From Bacteroidota bacterium (GTDB taxonomy: Bacteria; Bacteroidota; Bacteroidia; Bacteroidales; F082), in the NCBI GenBank assembly GCA_013203805.1, contig JABMPH010000385.1:1-35826 (forward strand): a stretch of DNA of 35,826 nucleotides, in the 5' to 3' direction. The notes below the pieces were generated by a model. That model was given only the letters and a program-made list of their open reading frames with translations, did no database searches and was not told the origin of the DNA. The translations under genes were made by a program, and so were the position numbers. Of this stretch, positions 1 through 8,134 are shown one piece after another. Position 1 is the first letter of the stretch; every line of letters begins with the position of its first letter.

Positions 1-1142
1 AGTATAATTTAAGTATTAATTCAGAATATGCAAAGTATTATAATTCAACTTCTCAGGAAATATTTATTGATGACAGCCTGTATAATCTAAAGTACACAAC
101 CAATCTTGATATTGTTAAGTATGGATTATCGGGACAAGCATCAAAAAGTATATTTAATAGCAGATTGCTAATTTCGCTTGGAATTAGGTTTGACGGGAAT
201 AATTATAATAGCAATATGTCTAATTTGTTAAATCAGTTTTCACCTCGTTTCTCACTTTCATATGCGCTCACTGCCAAAACTTCATTAAATGGAGCCATTG
301 GTAGGTACTTTCAACAACCGGCCTATACAACCCTTGGATTCAGAGATAATTCAGGAAATCTTATGAATAGAAATTCTTCTGAGTTTATTGGAGTAACTCA
401 ATACTCCATAGGTACAGAGCACCGATTTTCAGATGAAATATTGTTATCAGTTGAAGGATTTTACAAGGATTATTTCCAATATCCCATTGATTTAATTACG
501 GGATCAAGTTTGGCAAATCAAGGTGCTGATTATAGTAGTGTTGCTGGAGCTGCTCCTGTTGTCTTTTCTGGTAAAGGAAGAGCTACAGGAATTGAAGTTC
601 TTAACAGAATAAATATGGATAAGTATACAATACTTGCAGCATATACATATGTTAGGAGTTTATTTACAGATCTTGCGGGTGATTATATTGCCTCATCATG
701 GGATAGCAAACACCTATTCACATTTACTGGTTATAGAGATTTTAAGCATAATTGGAGGGTAGGGGCAAAATGGAGATATGTTGGTGGCTTGCCATATACT
801 CCATACGATCTTGAAACTTCCGCAAATGTTGAGGCATGGAATGCAAAAGGACAACCTTATCTCAATTTTAATGAATTAAACTCACTCAGATTCAATTCAT
901 TTCATCAGCTCGATGTAAGGGTTGATAAAAATTTCTTTTTTGAAAAGTGGGCATTGATGGTTTATCTTGATATTCAAAATCTTTATAATTTTAAAGTTGC
1001 TGGTCAGGATTATATTGTAAGGGATAAAAACCCAGATGGTAGTTATAAAACTATAAATAACGGAACAGATTATGTTCTTAGTTCAGTTTCAAACGAATCA
1101 GGTACAGTACTTCCAACCATAGGTATAATGGTTAAATTCTAA
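1..1142 (+). CDS. TonB-dependent receptor-like outer-membrane barrel protein, C-terminal part (5' end outside window)
   Basis: The frame is open from the left edge (first complete codon at 3) to a TAA at 1140-1142, so this is the last ~379 residues of a longer protein. The sequence shows repeated alternating hydrophobic/aromatic strands separated by polar turns, such as RYFQQPAY, the GRATGIEVLNR strand and GLPYTPYD, and it ends in a strand finishing with phenylalanine (MVKF). These are the usual marks of the C-terminal barrel of Bacteroidota TonB-dependent receptors, which import large ligands across the outer membrane. The plug domain, TonB box and any carboxypeptidase-like N-terminal domain lie outside the window, so the substrate cannot be named. 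An in-frame TTG at 165 is not a credible start because the homologous frame continues upstream of it. Family assignment is by pattern, not by search. Confidence 0.8.
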   Translation, partial: YNLSINSEYAKYYNSTSQEIFIDDSLYNLKYTTNLDIVKYGLSGQASKSIFNSRLLISLGIRFDGNNYNSNMSNLLNQFSPRFSLSYALTAKTSLNGAIGRYFQQPAYTTLGFRDNSGNLMNRNSSEFIGVTQYSIGTEHRFSDEILLSVEGFYKDYFQYPIDLITGSSLANQGADYSSVAGAAPVVFSGKGRATGIEVLNRINMDKYTILAAYTYVRSLFTDLAGDYIASSWDSKHLFTFTGYRDFKHNWRVGAKWRYVGGLPYTPYDLETSANVEAWNAKGQPYLNFNELNSLRFNSFHQLDVRVDKNFFFEKWALMVYLDIQNLYNFKVAGQDYIVRDKNPDGSYKTINNGTDYVLSSVSNESGTVLPTIGIMVKF

Positions 1143-1676
1143 TAAACCTTGCACTGTATTTAACAACATAGGTCTCCTTCATACCGGTTAAACACTGATT
1201 GTGTCCTTCGACCGACTCTAAGAAGTGGAGGAAACTCAAGAATTAAAACAATAATTATAAAAAATTCATCGACCTGACAACCGTCATAATGTCAACAAGT
1301 TGGAGTTTCGTTTAAAAGCTCACTAATATCTACTTGAGGCATAACATGCCTTTCACAAAGAACCCGGTCAATTGCGAGACATCATTAGGATAGCTAGTGG
1401 GGAAGCATGGCGCGGCAATCTCCCGAGTTTGATACTCCTTTCAGAGAGACTCCCACGCTTCATTTCATTTCGCTCGGAGTTAAACGTTTTTTTACTTTTA
1501 GAAATTGGCTTGCTGTCAGGTAGGTTCGTAACCTTCATTTCAAATAGCTGCTTAATCTGAATGACACTAACAAGTGACAAAGATTGTGTCCTTCCTACCG
1601 ATTGTAAGGAGCGGAGGAAACTCAATGAATGAAATGATAGTATTGTAAAATGATTTCACAATGGAAAAAGAAGAAC
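1143..1676. repeat. Intergenic repeat graveyard: two direct repeat copies around a REP-like relic
   Basis: No gene is supported in this 534-base gap. A segment of about 40 bases occurs twice in the same orientation, near 1197-1239 and 1580-1624. Both copies carry GATTGTGTCCTTC, then a CCGA-containing stretch, then GGAGGAAACTCAA. Between them lies sequence that on the minus strand reads like a dispersed Bacteroidota element, with GGGAGATTGCCGCG (about 1409-1422) followed by TGTCTCGCAATTGAC (about 1370-1384). A short perfect hairpin, AGGCAT-AAC-ATGCCT, sits at 1337-1351. The copies are diverged, which suggests old insertions. Two short open frames here (about 62 and 85 codons, on opposite strands) lie inside the repeats and look non-coding. 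Confidence 0.6.
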
Positions 1677-2915
1677 TTAGTCAACACAAGAATCCCCAGC
1701 TAACCAGCCTGTTGAATATGCTATCTGTAAATTGTACCCTCCTGTTTCAGCATCCAAATCAATAATCTCACCGGCAAAATATAATCCTTCTATGATCTTC
1801 GATTCCATTGTTTTTGAAGAAATCTCATTAGTAGGAATTCCACCAGAAGTAATTATTGCTTCCTTAAATGATCGATGGTGGCTAATTTGGAATGGTAGAT
1901 TTTTTAAAAGATGTCTTATCTGCTTACGCTCTTTCGATCCAACCTGATGGCATTCTTTTTGGGGATCAATCTCGAGAATCTCAATAAAAACAGGAACCAT
2001 TTTTGCTGGAAGCCAGAAGCTCAAAATGTTGACCAGTTTCTTTTTTCCATGTTCATTTAGGTCCCTTAGCAATCTTAAATCAAGTTTTTGCTCATCAAGT
2101 GCCGGTTTTAAGTCTATTGTTATTTCAACCTTGCTTTTCTTGTGTAATTCTTCTACAACAATTCTGCTTAGGGTTAGTATAATTGGGCCCGAGAGACCAA
2201 AGTGCGTGAAAATCATTTCTCCAAAGTCCTCACCGGCTTTTTTGCCATTTATCCAAACAACCGCCTTAACATTTCTTAGATTAAGGCCTTGTAAGTTTTG
2301 AGCAATCTTGCCAGTAGTTTCCAAAGGTACAAGCGCAGGTCGAGCTTTAATAATATTGTGCCCTGCTTGTCTAGCTAGTTCATATCCATCACCATTTGAA
2401 CCAGTAGCAGGATATGACATACCACCTGTTGCAATTATTACATTATTTGTATTGAATATTTGTCCGTTTGCTTTAAGGCCAACTATTCTGTTATCTTCAA
2501 CAATCAATTTTTCAACACGATAACCGCATTGAGTTTTTACATTAAGTTGTTTTACCCATTTTAGTAATGCCTTAAGAACATCAGCAGAGCTATTGCTGGC
2601 TGGAAAATATCTGCCTCCACGTTCCAAAGTTGACTCAACTCCATAGTTCTTAAGCAGCTCAATAATATCTTCTGAAAAAAACTGTGAAAATGCCTTCTTG
2701 AGCATTCTGCCATTTGGATAAACATGGGTAATAAACTCACCTATTGGAGCACTATTTGTTATGTTGCAACGTCCCTTACCTGTGATTAGAAGTTTTCTTC
2801 CTTCGCGTTCCATTTTTTCAAGCACGAGCACTTTAGCACCCTTCTCTGCCGCTCTTCCTCCTGCCAACAAACCAGCAGGCCCTGCGCCAACTACTATTAC
2901 ATCCCAACTATTCAT
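1677..2915 (-). CDS. BaiN/YhiN (HI0933) family FAD-dependent oxidoreductase
   Basis: This is a cytoplasmic flavoprotein of the HI0933/YhiN family (412 residues from the chosen start, close to the family's usual length). Seen: a Rossmann dinucleotide motif GAGPAG at residues 10-15, the family stretch KLLITGKGRCNITNS at 41-55, a central ATGGMSYPATG segment, and a C-terminal FAD-contact block with GLYFAGEIIDLDAETGGYN. Family members are often called aminoacetone oxidase or NAD(P)/FAD-dependent oxidoreductase. One gut-bacterial relative, BaiN, has a reported role in bile-acid metabolism, but for most members the substrate is unknown, as here. The start is the ATG at 2915; the frame extends to a TTG at 2924, but that codon lies in a -7 promoter box. 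It is transcribed away from the S37 peptidase gene. Confidence 0.9.
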   Translation of the reverse strand: MNSWDVIVVGAGPAGLLAGGRAAEKGAKVLVLEKMEREGRKLLITGKGRCNITNSAPIGEFITHVYPNGRMLKKAFSQFFSEDIIELLKNYGVESTLERGGRYFPASNSSADVLKALLKWVKQLNVKTQCGYRVEKLIVEDNRIVGLKANGQIFNTNNVIIATGGMSYPATGSNGDGYELARQAGHNIIKARPALVPLETTGKIAQNLQGLNLRNVKAVVWINGKKAGEDFGEMIFTHFGLSGPIILTLSRIVVEELHKKSKVEITIDLKPALDEQKLDLRLLRDLNEHGKKKLVNILSFWLPAKMVPVFIEILEIDPQKECHQVGSKERKQIRHLLKNLPFQISHHRSFKEAIITSGGIPTNEISSKTMESKIIEGLYFAGEIIDLDAETGGYNLQIAYSTGWLAGDSCVD

Positions 2916-2921
2916 TAAATG

Positions 2922-2929
2922 CAAAGGTA
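2922..2929 (-). promoter_or_regulatory. Bacteroidota-type -7 box upstream of the flavoprotein gene
   Basis: On the minus strand the bases read TACCTTTG, an exact match to TAnnTTTG. Only six bases separate the box from the ATG at 2915, so a transcript from it would have almost no leader. No TTG was seen at the expected 19-21 base spacing upstream, which lowers confidence. Confidence 0.4.
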
Positions 2930-2997
2930 TTGTTTATTCCATTGGTTAATAAGTCTCCTTTTTACTTAAATTTACAGCCAATAATTAGTATTTAGAT

Positions 2998-4290
2998 ATG
3001 AAGAAATATTTATTAAAATTTATTTTTGTTTTTCTTGTAATCACTAATGTAAGTGCTCAAAATCAGAATATTGAAAATATGCTTTTTGAACTACCTAATG
3101 TGATCTTTAAGAAAGTTGATTCAAGAGATTCAGGTACAATGGATTATGAATTAAGGATTAAACAACCAATTGATCATACAAATCCTGATTTAGGCTATTT
3201 CTATCAAAAGGCATTATTTAGCCATAAGGGATTCCAAAATCCAACTGTTTTGGTTACTGAAGGTTATGCTTGTTACGGGAATTGGCCAACTGAGTTAACC
3301 ATATTATTGGATGCAAACCAAATTGCTGTTGAGCATCGTTATTTTGGGGAAAGCATACCCGATTCAATTGATTATGATTATCTTAACCTTGAACAAGCGG
3401 CTGCTGATCTCCATTATGTAAATCAATTATTTAGGAAAATTTACACAAAAGGATGGGTGAGTACTGGAATAAGTAAGGGTGGTGCAACAACCATTTTTTA
3501 CAGATATTTTTACCCTGATGATGTGGATGTTAGCGTACCATACGTAGCTCCTATAAATACGGAATTTGAAGATCAACGTATCTATACATTCCTTGACACA
3601 ATTGGCTCTGATGAATGTCGTGATAAAATTCATCATTTGCAGGTGCGGTTACTTGAAAATCGTGAGAAAATTCTTCCCTTACTTGAATATTATAGCAAAG
3701 GAGCAAGATTGAATTTTTCATATGTAACATTAGAAGAGGCGTTTGAATATGCCGTATTGGAATATCCATTTTCATTTTTTCAATGGGGGCACAATTGTGA
3801 CGATATTCCTACAGATACTACCTCAATAGAATTCATTACAAATTATTTGTTGGATGTATCAGGTGTTGATTTCTTTAGTGATAAATCAATAGAGGCGTAT
3901 GGATCGCATTATTATCAATCGGCACAAGAGATGGGATACTATGGTTATGAAACCGCTGATTTTAAAGATTTACTTATAGCCTTGCCAACAGACTCTAATC
4001 CTCATGCAACATTTATTCCAGGTAAAGTTGAAGTAGAATTTAATGGAGATTTGCTTAAAGAAATAAATAGTTGGCTACCAGAACATGCAAATGAGTTTAT
4101 TTATATTTATGGTGCAATGGACACATGGTCGGCATCAGCAGTAAGACCATCTGAAGATGTTGATGCCCTCTGGTTTTTTATGAAAGATAAGCATCATGGT
4201 AGTGCAAGGATTAGGAATATGAGTGAAGATGAGAAACAACAGTTGATATCCGCACTCGAAAGATGGCTGGATATTGAAATAGCAAAATAA
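2998..4290 (+). CDS. Secreted S37-family (PS-10) serine peptidase
   Basis: A 430-residue protein with an N-terminal signal peptide (about residues 1-20, ending NVSAQ), predicted to act in the periplasm or outside the cell. The body matches the S37 / PS-10 tripeptidyl aminopeptidase pattern, an alpha/beta-hydrolase fold that removes short N-terminal peptides. Seen: VEHRYFGES ahead of the nucleophile, the nucleophile elbow GISKGG with Ser159, then YGAMDTWSA with Asp375 and KHHGSAR with His399 or His400, a Ser-Asp-His order fitting a hydrolase triad. The start is the ATG at 2998, directly followed by the basic-hydrophobic leader. It ends 30 bases before the PLP decarboxylase gene and could share its transcript. 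The natural substrate is not shown by the sequence. Confidence 0.85.
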   Translation: MKKYLLKFIFVFLVITNVSAQNQNIENMLFELPNVIFKKVDSRDSGTMDYELRIKQPIDHTNPDLGYFYQKALFSHKGFQNPTVLVTEGYACYGNWPTELTILLDANQIAVEHRYFGESIPDSIDYDYLNLEQAAADLHYVNQLFRKIYTKGWVSTGISKGGATTIFYRYFYPDDVDVSVPYVAPINTEFEDQRIYTFLDTIGSDECRDKIHHLQVRLLENREKILPLLEYYSKGARLNFSYVTLEEAFEYAVLEYPFSFFQWGHNCDDIPTDTTSIEFITNYLLDVSGVDFFSDKSIEAYGSHYYQSAQEMGYYGYETADFKDLLIALPTDSNPHATFIPGKVEVEFNGDLLKEINSWLPEHANEFIYIYGAMDTWSASAVRPSEDVDALWFFMKDKHHGSARIRNMSEDEKQQLISALERWLDIEIAK

Positions 4291-4320
4291 CTAATAGGTA
4301 CACCCAACAACATTATTAAT

Positions 4321-5742
4321 ATGGAAAACAGGCTTAAGGATACATACAACCCCGGAAATTTTAATAGTATTGGTCATGAGCTAATAGACTTATTAACCAA
4401 ATATTTGAAGGATTCAACCGAAGGTAATATTCCGGTAATGAATTGGAAAGAGCCTTCAGATCAGCTTAAATTTTGGAAGGATTTTACTCTTGAAAATAAT
4501 AATCCTATCGAACTATTCAAGGCAATCATTGATAATTCAATTCATATTCACCATCCAAAATATATGGGACATCAACTATGTCCCCCAGCACCAATATCGG
4601 CACTTACCGGACTTCTTGGAGAGCTTATTAACAATGGGATGGCCATATACGAAATGGGTGCAGCAGCAACAGCTATCGAAAAGGTAATTATTGATTTGCT
4701 GGCAAAAAAAATTGGTTATGACGATAATGGAGACGGGTATATAACGTCAGGAGGTACGATTGGTAATCTAACAGCAATGCTTGCTGCAAGGCAAAATGCT
4801 GTTGATAGTGATATTTGGGAAGATGGTCTCACAGAAAACCTTGGAGTAATGGTTTCTTCAGAAGCTCATTACAGTGTTGATAGAGCATTGAGGATAATGG
4901 GATTTGGCTCAAAGGGGATTATTAAAATTCCGGTGGGAGATAACTTTAGCATAAGGACTGAACTGCTGGATCAGTATTATAAACAAGCTGAAAAAAATGG
5001 TGTTAAGGTTATTGCAGTTGTAGGTTGCGCACCATCAACATCAACAGGCATGTATGATGATCTAGTAGCAATTGGTAATTTTTGTAAACAAAAAGAGTTA
5101 TGGTTTCATGTAGATGGAGCTCATGGGGGAGGTGCAATTTTTTCTAAAAAATACAAGCACTTGCTTTCTGGTATTGAAAAGGCTGATTCTGTTGTGATTG
5201 ACGGACATAAGATGCTTATGACTCCGGCACTTTTAACCTTCGTAATGTTCAGGCAAAAGGAAGTTTCATATTCAACATTCAGTCAAAAGGCTCAATATCT
5301 TTGGGAAAAGAATCAGGATGAAGAGTGGTTTAATATGGCTCGGCGTACTATTGAGTGTACGAAGTTGATGATGAGTATTAAGTTTTATTCAATACTTATA
5401 ACACAAGGAGAAGAGGTATTCGACCAATCAGTAACTCACTTATATGACTTGGGAAAAGAGTTTGCCAAGAAAATAAAAGAACGTGATAATTTTGAGCTTG
5501 CACTTGAGCCTGATTCAAATATTGTATGTTTTCGATTTATCAAACCTGGTGTAACAGGTGTTGATGTAGATAATCTTAACAGTAAGATCAGAAGTAAGTT
5601 GTTGAAAGATGGAGAATTCTATATTGTTCAAACCATATTGAACGATAGGGTTTATTTGCGAACTACGCTTATAAATCCTTTTACAAATTCGCAAATATTG
5701 GATGAGTTATTAGATGAGATTGAAAGACTTGGAGGAAACTAA
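4321..5742 (+). CDS. Group II pyridoxal-phosphate-dependent amino acid decarboxylase
   Basis: This 473-residue cytoplasmic protein has the layout of the group II PLP decarboxylases (glutamate, aromatic amino acid, diaminobutyrate and cysteine-sulfinate types). Seen: the substrate-side segment HPKYMGHQLCPPAP near residue 80, SGGTIGNLTA for phosphate binding, SSEAHYSV with His183 expected to stack on the cofactor ring, VDGAHGG with Asp265 contacting the pyridine nitrogen, and DGHKM with Lys297 as the Schiff-base lysine. All key residues are present, so it should be active. The substrate cannot be read off: VDGAHGG resembles distant bacterial members more than the classic glutamate enzymes, and no antiporter or transporter neighbour points to an acid-resistance role. 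The closest neighbour is the secreted peptidase upstream. Confidence 0.85.
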   Translation: MENRLKDTYNPGNFNSIGHELIDLLTKYLKDSTEGNIPVMNWKEPSDQLKFWKDFTLENNNPIELFKAIIDNSIHIHHPKYMGHQLCPPAPISALTGLLGELINNGMAIYEMGAAATAIEKVIIDLLAKKIGYDDNGDGYITSGGTIGNLTAMLAARQNAVDSDIWEDGLTENLGVMVSSEAHYSVDRALRIMGFGSKGIIKIPVGDNFSIRTELLDQYYKQAEKNGVKVIAVVGCAPSTSTGMYDDLVAIGNFCKQKELWFHVDGAHGGGAIFSKKYKHLLSGIEKADSVVIDGHKMLMTPALLTFVMFRQKEVSYSTFSQKAQYLWEKNQDEEWFNMARRTIECTKLMMSIKFYSILITQGEEVFDQSVTHLYDLGKEFAKKIKERDNFELALEPDSNIVCFRFIKPGVTGVDVDNLNSKIRSKLLKDGEFYIVQTILNDRVYLRTTLINPFTNSQILDELLDEIERLGGN

Positions 5743-5789
5743 TACTTTCTGTAAAATGAATTAATAATAATTATTATTCAAAATATTAT

Positions 5790-5797
5790 TACATTTG
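5790..5797 (+). promoter_or_regulatory. Possible -7 box before the type IX cargo remnant
   Basis: TACATTTG matches TAnnTTTG exactly and lies 33 bases upstream of the ATG at 5831. There is no TTG at the usual spacing, so this is a weak call. It may be a surviving promoter of the once-intact gene. Confidence 0.3.
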
Positions 5798-5830
5798 AAA
5801 TGTATAATACCTAACTCAAATTAACTATTT

Positions 5831-6070
5831 ATGAATAGACTCATATTACTATTATTATTTATACTATCGATGCATAATATTCGATCTCAAAGTTTAAGTC
5901 ATGACGTTTTGTCGTCATCAGGAAAAACATTTGTTTCCCAGTCTTTTACAATCGACTGGACATTAGGTGAACTTTCAATACTTTACCTACCAATAGGTAC
6001 TTATTACATTAACTTCCAAATAGATAAGAGTGTTTATTCTCAGACAATTAAAATCCAAAAAACTAAATAA
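5831..6070 (+). pseudogene. Internally deleted remnant of a type IX secretion cargo protein
   Basis: Only 79 residues remain. Residues 1-20 form a signal peptide ending IRSQ. Residues 21-50 (SHDVLSSSGKTF, then IDWTLGELSI) look like the N-terminal start of a common Bacteroidota surface-protein type that runs SSSGG...SWTLGE. From residue 53 the sequence jumps straight to LPIGTYYINF and then VYSQTIKIQK, which looks like the very end of a type A C-terminal sorting domain (GxYxxxF...xxxKIxK). The hundreds of residues expected between these parts are missing, while the frame is kept. I infer a deletion joining both ends of one gene or of two related genes. It could still make a small exported peptide. 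The alternative, a genuine small secreted protein, is less likely given the two recognisable ends. Confidence 0.6.
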
Positions 6071-6244
6071 GATGAAAAATTGCAAATCAACAATGATGGG
6101 TTAATTAAAGTTACTGATGGTGATATATTTATTGAAGATGTTAATAAGGGTGTTATAATGAAATCTGCAAATGGACAATGTTGGCGCATGACCATAAGTG
6201 ATACAGGTGTGCCTATTACAACATCAATTATTTGTCCTGATTAA
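6071..6244 (+). pseudogene. C-terminal fragment of a second surface-protein gene
   Basis: Immediately after the TAA at 6068-6070, and in the same frame, 57 sense codons run to a TAA at 6242-6244. They encode DEKLQINNDGLIKVTDGDIF, then IEDVNKGVIMKSANGQCWRM and a tail ending in TSIICPD. This looks like the end of small Bacteroidota envelope proteins with a DGDIYIED...GVIM.SPNG.CWR..V pattern (from memory). No plausible start codon and no signal peptide lie in front of it. It is therefore read as a 5'-truncated relic, or as the far side of the deletion that produced the preceding remnant. Readthrough of the TAA would fuse the two, but nothing here favours that. Confidence 0.5.
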
Positions 6245-6287
6245 ATTAATGTTATTGATAATAAGATAGTTGACAAATAGAGTAGTT

Positions 6288-7076
6288 ATGAAAATAAAGA
6301 TATTTCAAGTAGATGCATTTGCTGAAAAACTATTTACAGGCAATCCTGCTGCTGTATGTGTACTAAACACATGGCTTGATGATGATATTATGCAAAAAAT
6401 TGCTGCCGAAAACAATTTGGCAGAAACTGCATTTATTGTAAACAAGGGCAATGGATATGATATTAGGTGGTTTACACCTACCATTGAAGTTGACCTATGT
6501 GGCCATGCCACCTTGGCTTCTGCGTATGTCATATTTAATTTTTTGGATTTTAAGGATAATGAGATAATTTTCAACTCACCCCAAAGTGGAGAACTCCGGG
6601 TAACTGAAGTTGGTGATGAACTATTCCTTAACTTTCCAGTTGATAAACTTGAAAGAAGCGATAACATCAAAGAAATTGAAGAATGCATAGGTATTAAACC
6701 AATTGAAGTATTAAAAGGTAAATCAGATTACATAGCTATTGTTGAAAGGGAAGAAGAAGTGGCAAACATGATTCCCAACTTAACTGCCATTGCGAAACTA
6801 GATGCCCGCGGGTTGATTGTGACAGCAGTTGGAAATAATGTAGATTTTGTCTCCCGTTTTTTTGGGCCTCAGTCAGGTATTGATGAGGACCCAGTTACCG
6901 GATCAGCCCACACATCACTCATTCCACTTTGGTCAGCAAAACTTAATAAACAAGATATGGTTGCCAAGCAATTATCACAACGTGGAGGAAGGCTTATCTG
7001 CATGCATGATGGAGATAGGTGCAGTATTGGTGGAAAAGCTAACTTGTATTTAGTTGGTGAATTATATATCGAATAG
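6288..7076 (+). CDS. PhzF family isomerase/epimerase-like protein
   Basis: A 262-residue cytoplasmic protein of the PhzF family, which shares the two-domain diaminopimelate-epimerase fold. Seen: MKIKIFQVDAF at the start, the GNPAAVC loop at 18-24, AENNLAETAF with Glu46 at the place of the catalytic glutamate of PhzF, DLCGHATLA, and GIDEDPVTGSAH near the C-terminus, which builds the second half of the active site. Length fits the family. The ATG at 6288 was chosen; the frame extends to a TTG at 6270, but homology begins at MKI. No other phenazine genes are present, so this is one of the many family members of unknown substrate. It leads a tight three-gene cluster with the DUF998 and VOC genes. 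Confidence 0.9.
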   Translation: MKIKIFQVDAFAEKLFTGNPAAVCVLNTWLDDDIMQKIAAENNLAETAFIVNKGNGYDIRWFTPTIEVDLCGHATLASAYVIFNFLDFKDNEIIFNSPQSGELRVTEVGDELFLNFPVDKLERSDNIKEIEECIGIKPIEVLKGKSDYIAIVEREEEVANMIPNLTAIAKLDARGLIVTAVGNNVDFVSRFFGPQSGIDEDPVTGSAHTSLIPLWSAKLNKQDMVAKQLSQRGGRLICMHDGDRCSIGGKANLYLVGELYIE

Positions 7077-7077
7077 A

Positions 7078-7668
7078 ATGAAAACTAAATATCTATTGTT
7101 TCTTGGATTTCTCATTCCCATTGTTTTCTGGATCACATTGTTTATGTGTTCATTAATACTTGGCGATTACAATCACTTTTCAAGGTTGGTAAGTGAGTTA
7201 GGTTCAATTGGAACCGAAACTCAATATATATTTACAACAGGGTTAGTACTCTGTTCGTTTTTGAGTATACTGTTTATAATTGGATTATATAGAGTATGTA
7301 CCTACAATAATATTAGCACTATCCCAGTTTTAGTAATGTTAACTTTCTCATTTTCAATTGCCGGAGCTGGTTTGTTTCCCCTACCCTTAGAATTACATGG
7401 AATACTTGGTATGCCTTCCGTATTATTAATATTGTCGCCAATGACAGCTTTGTTATTATGGTCGAACAAAAATAAGCCTGGAAGTATTAAACTAATGTCA
7501 GCGCTTTGTTTTTTAATTATGTTGCTTGGATTTTTAGCATTTTTTCCAGAAGTGTTAAGCAATTTTACAGGATTAAAACAACGGTTTTTTCATTTGGGAT
7601 GGACAGTTTGGTTTGTATATTTAAGTTATAGTTTTTTAAAATTAATGGATCAAAAGAGTAATAATTAA
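7078..7668 (+). CDS. DUF998 family integral membrane protein
   Basis: The start ATG lies one base after the stop of the PhzF-like gene, so the two are almost certainly co-transcribed. The 196-residue product has about six hydrophobic segments (near 5-25, 50-70, 78-98, 105-125, 135-155 and 165-185). It carries the features I associate with DUF998: SELGSIGTE after the first helix, FPLPLELHGILG in the middle, and GLKQRFFHLGW before the last helix. No function is established for the family that can be read from this sequence. A GTG or TTG further upstream in frame (7054) would overlap the previous gene and was not used. Cytoplasmic-membrane location is expected. Confidence 0.85.
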   Translation: MKTKYLLFLGFLIPIVFWITLFMCSLILGDYNHFSRLVSELGSIGTETQYIFTTGLVLCSFLSILFIIGLYRVCTYNNISTIPVLVMLTFSFSIAGAGLFPLPLELHGILGMPSVLLILSPMTALLLWSNKNKPGSIKLMSALCFLIMLLGFLAFFPEVLSNFTGLKQRFFHLGWTVWFVYLSYSFLKLMDQKSNN

Positions 7669-7678
7669 ATTATTTGAA

Positions 7679-8134
7679 ATGAAAAAATATATTTTTATTG
7701 TAATTTCGATGCTGCTTACTCAAGTAGTTACATCGCAAAATAATGATACATTAACCATGAATAATATGCCAATGCTAGGATTACGAACAGTCATCTATAA
7801 GGTAAATGACTTAAACAAAGCCATCGAATGGTATACAAAAGTGTTTAAAACTGAGCCATATTTTAACGAACCTTTCTATGTTGGATATAACATTGGGGGA
7901 TATGAACTTGGAATTATGCCTGTTGAAGGCCCCAAAAGCGAATCTACAGATAATGTTTTAACCTATTGGGGTGTTGAAGATATCAACGCCGAATACAATA
8001 GAATAATAGAACTAGGAGCTATAGAACATGAAAAACCAACCAACTATGGCGGTGATCTTATGGTTGCCTCAGTTATTGACCCATGGGGAAATGTAGTTGG
8101 CCTTATTTACAATCCTGCGTTTAAGCTGGACTAG
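7679..8134 (+). CDS. Exported VOC-fold (glyoxalase-like) protein
   Basis: A 151-residue protein made of a signal peptide (about 1-20, ending TSQ) and one VOC/glyoxalase module. Seen: LGLRTVIYKVNDLNKAIEWY as the first strand and helix, GYELGIMP in the first beta-alpha-beta half, then VEDINAEYNRIIELGA and VIDPWGNVVGLIYNP closing the second half. Single-module VOC proteins usually work as dimers. The first metal-ligand position, often histidine or glutamine near the first strand, is not obvious here (LRTVIY), though Glu in YELGI is kept, so metal binding and catalysis are doubtful. The exported location is unusual, since most relatives are cytoplasmic. It starts 10 bases after the DUF998 stop and belongs to the same likely operon. 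Confidence 0.85.
   Translation: MKKYIFIVISMLLTQVVTSQNNDTLTMNNMPMLGLRTVIYKVNDLNKAIEWYTKVFKTEPYFNEPFYVGYNIGGYELGIMPVEGPKSESTDNVLTYWGVEDINAEYNRIIELGAIEHEKPTNYGGDLMVASVIDPWGNVVGLIYNPAFKLD

Noticed and set aside
1368-1625. Short open frames on both strands in the first intergenic region
   Set aside because: They lie within dispersed repeats, overlap each other, and have no domain pattern or promoter.
2998-5742. Peptidase plus decarboxylase as an acid-resistance or biogenic-amine system
   Set aside because: There is no antiporter or transporter nearby and the decarboxylase substrate is unknown; a 30-base gap alone is not enough.
5831-6244. Translational readthrough or recoding at the TAA 6068-6070
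   Set aside because: No recoding structure was seen and the two parts belong to different protein types. Gene decay explains it better.
6288-8134. Phenazine or other secondary-metabolite cluster based on the PhzF-like gene
   Set aside because: None of the other phenazine genes is present, and PhzF-like proteins of unknown role are common.
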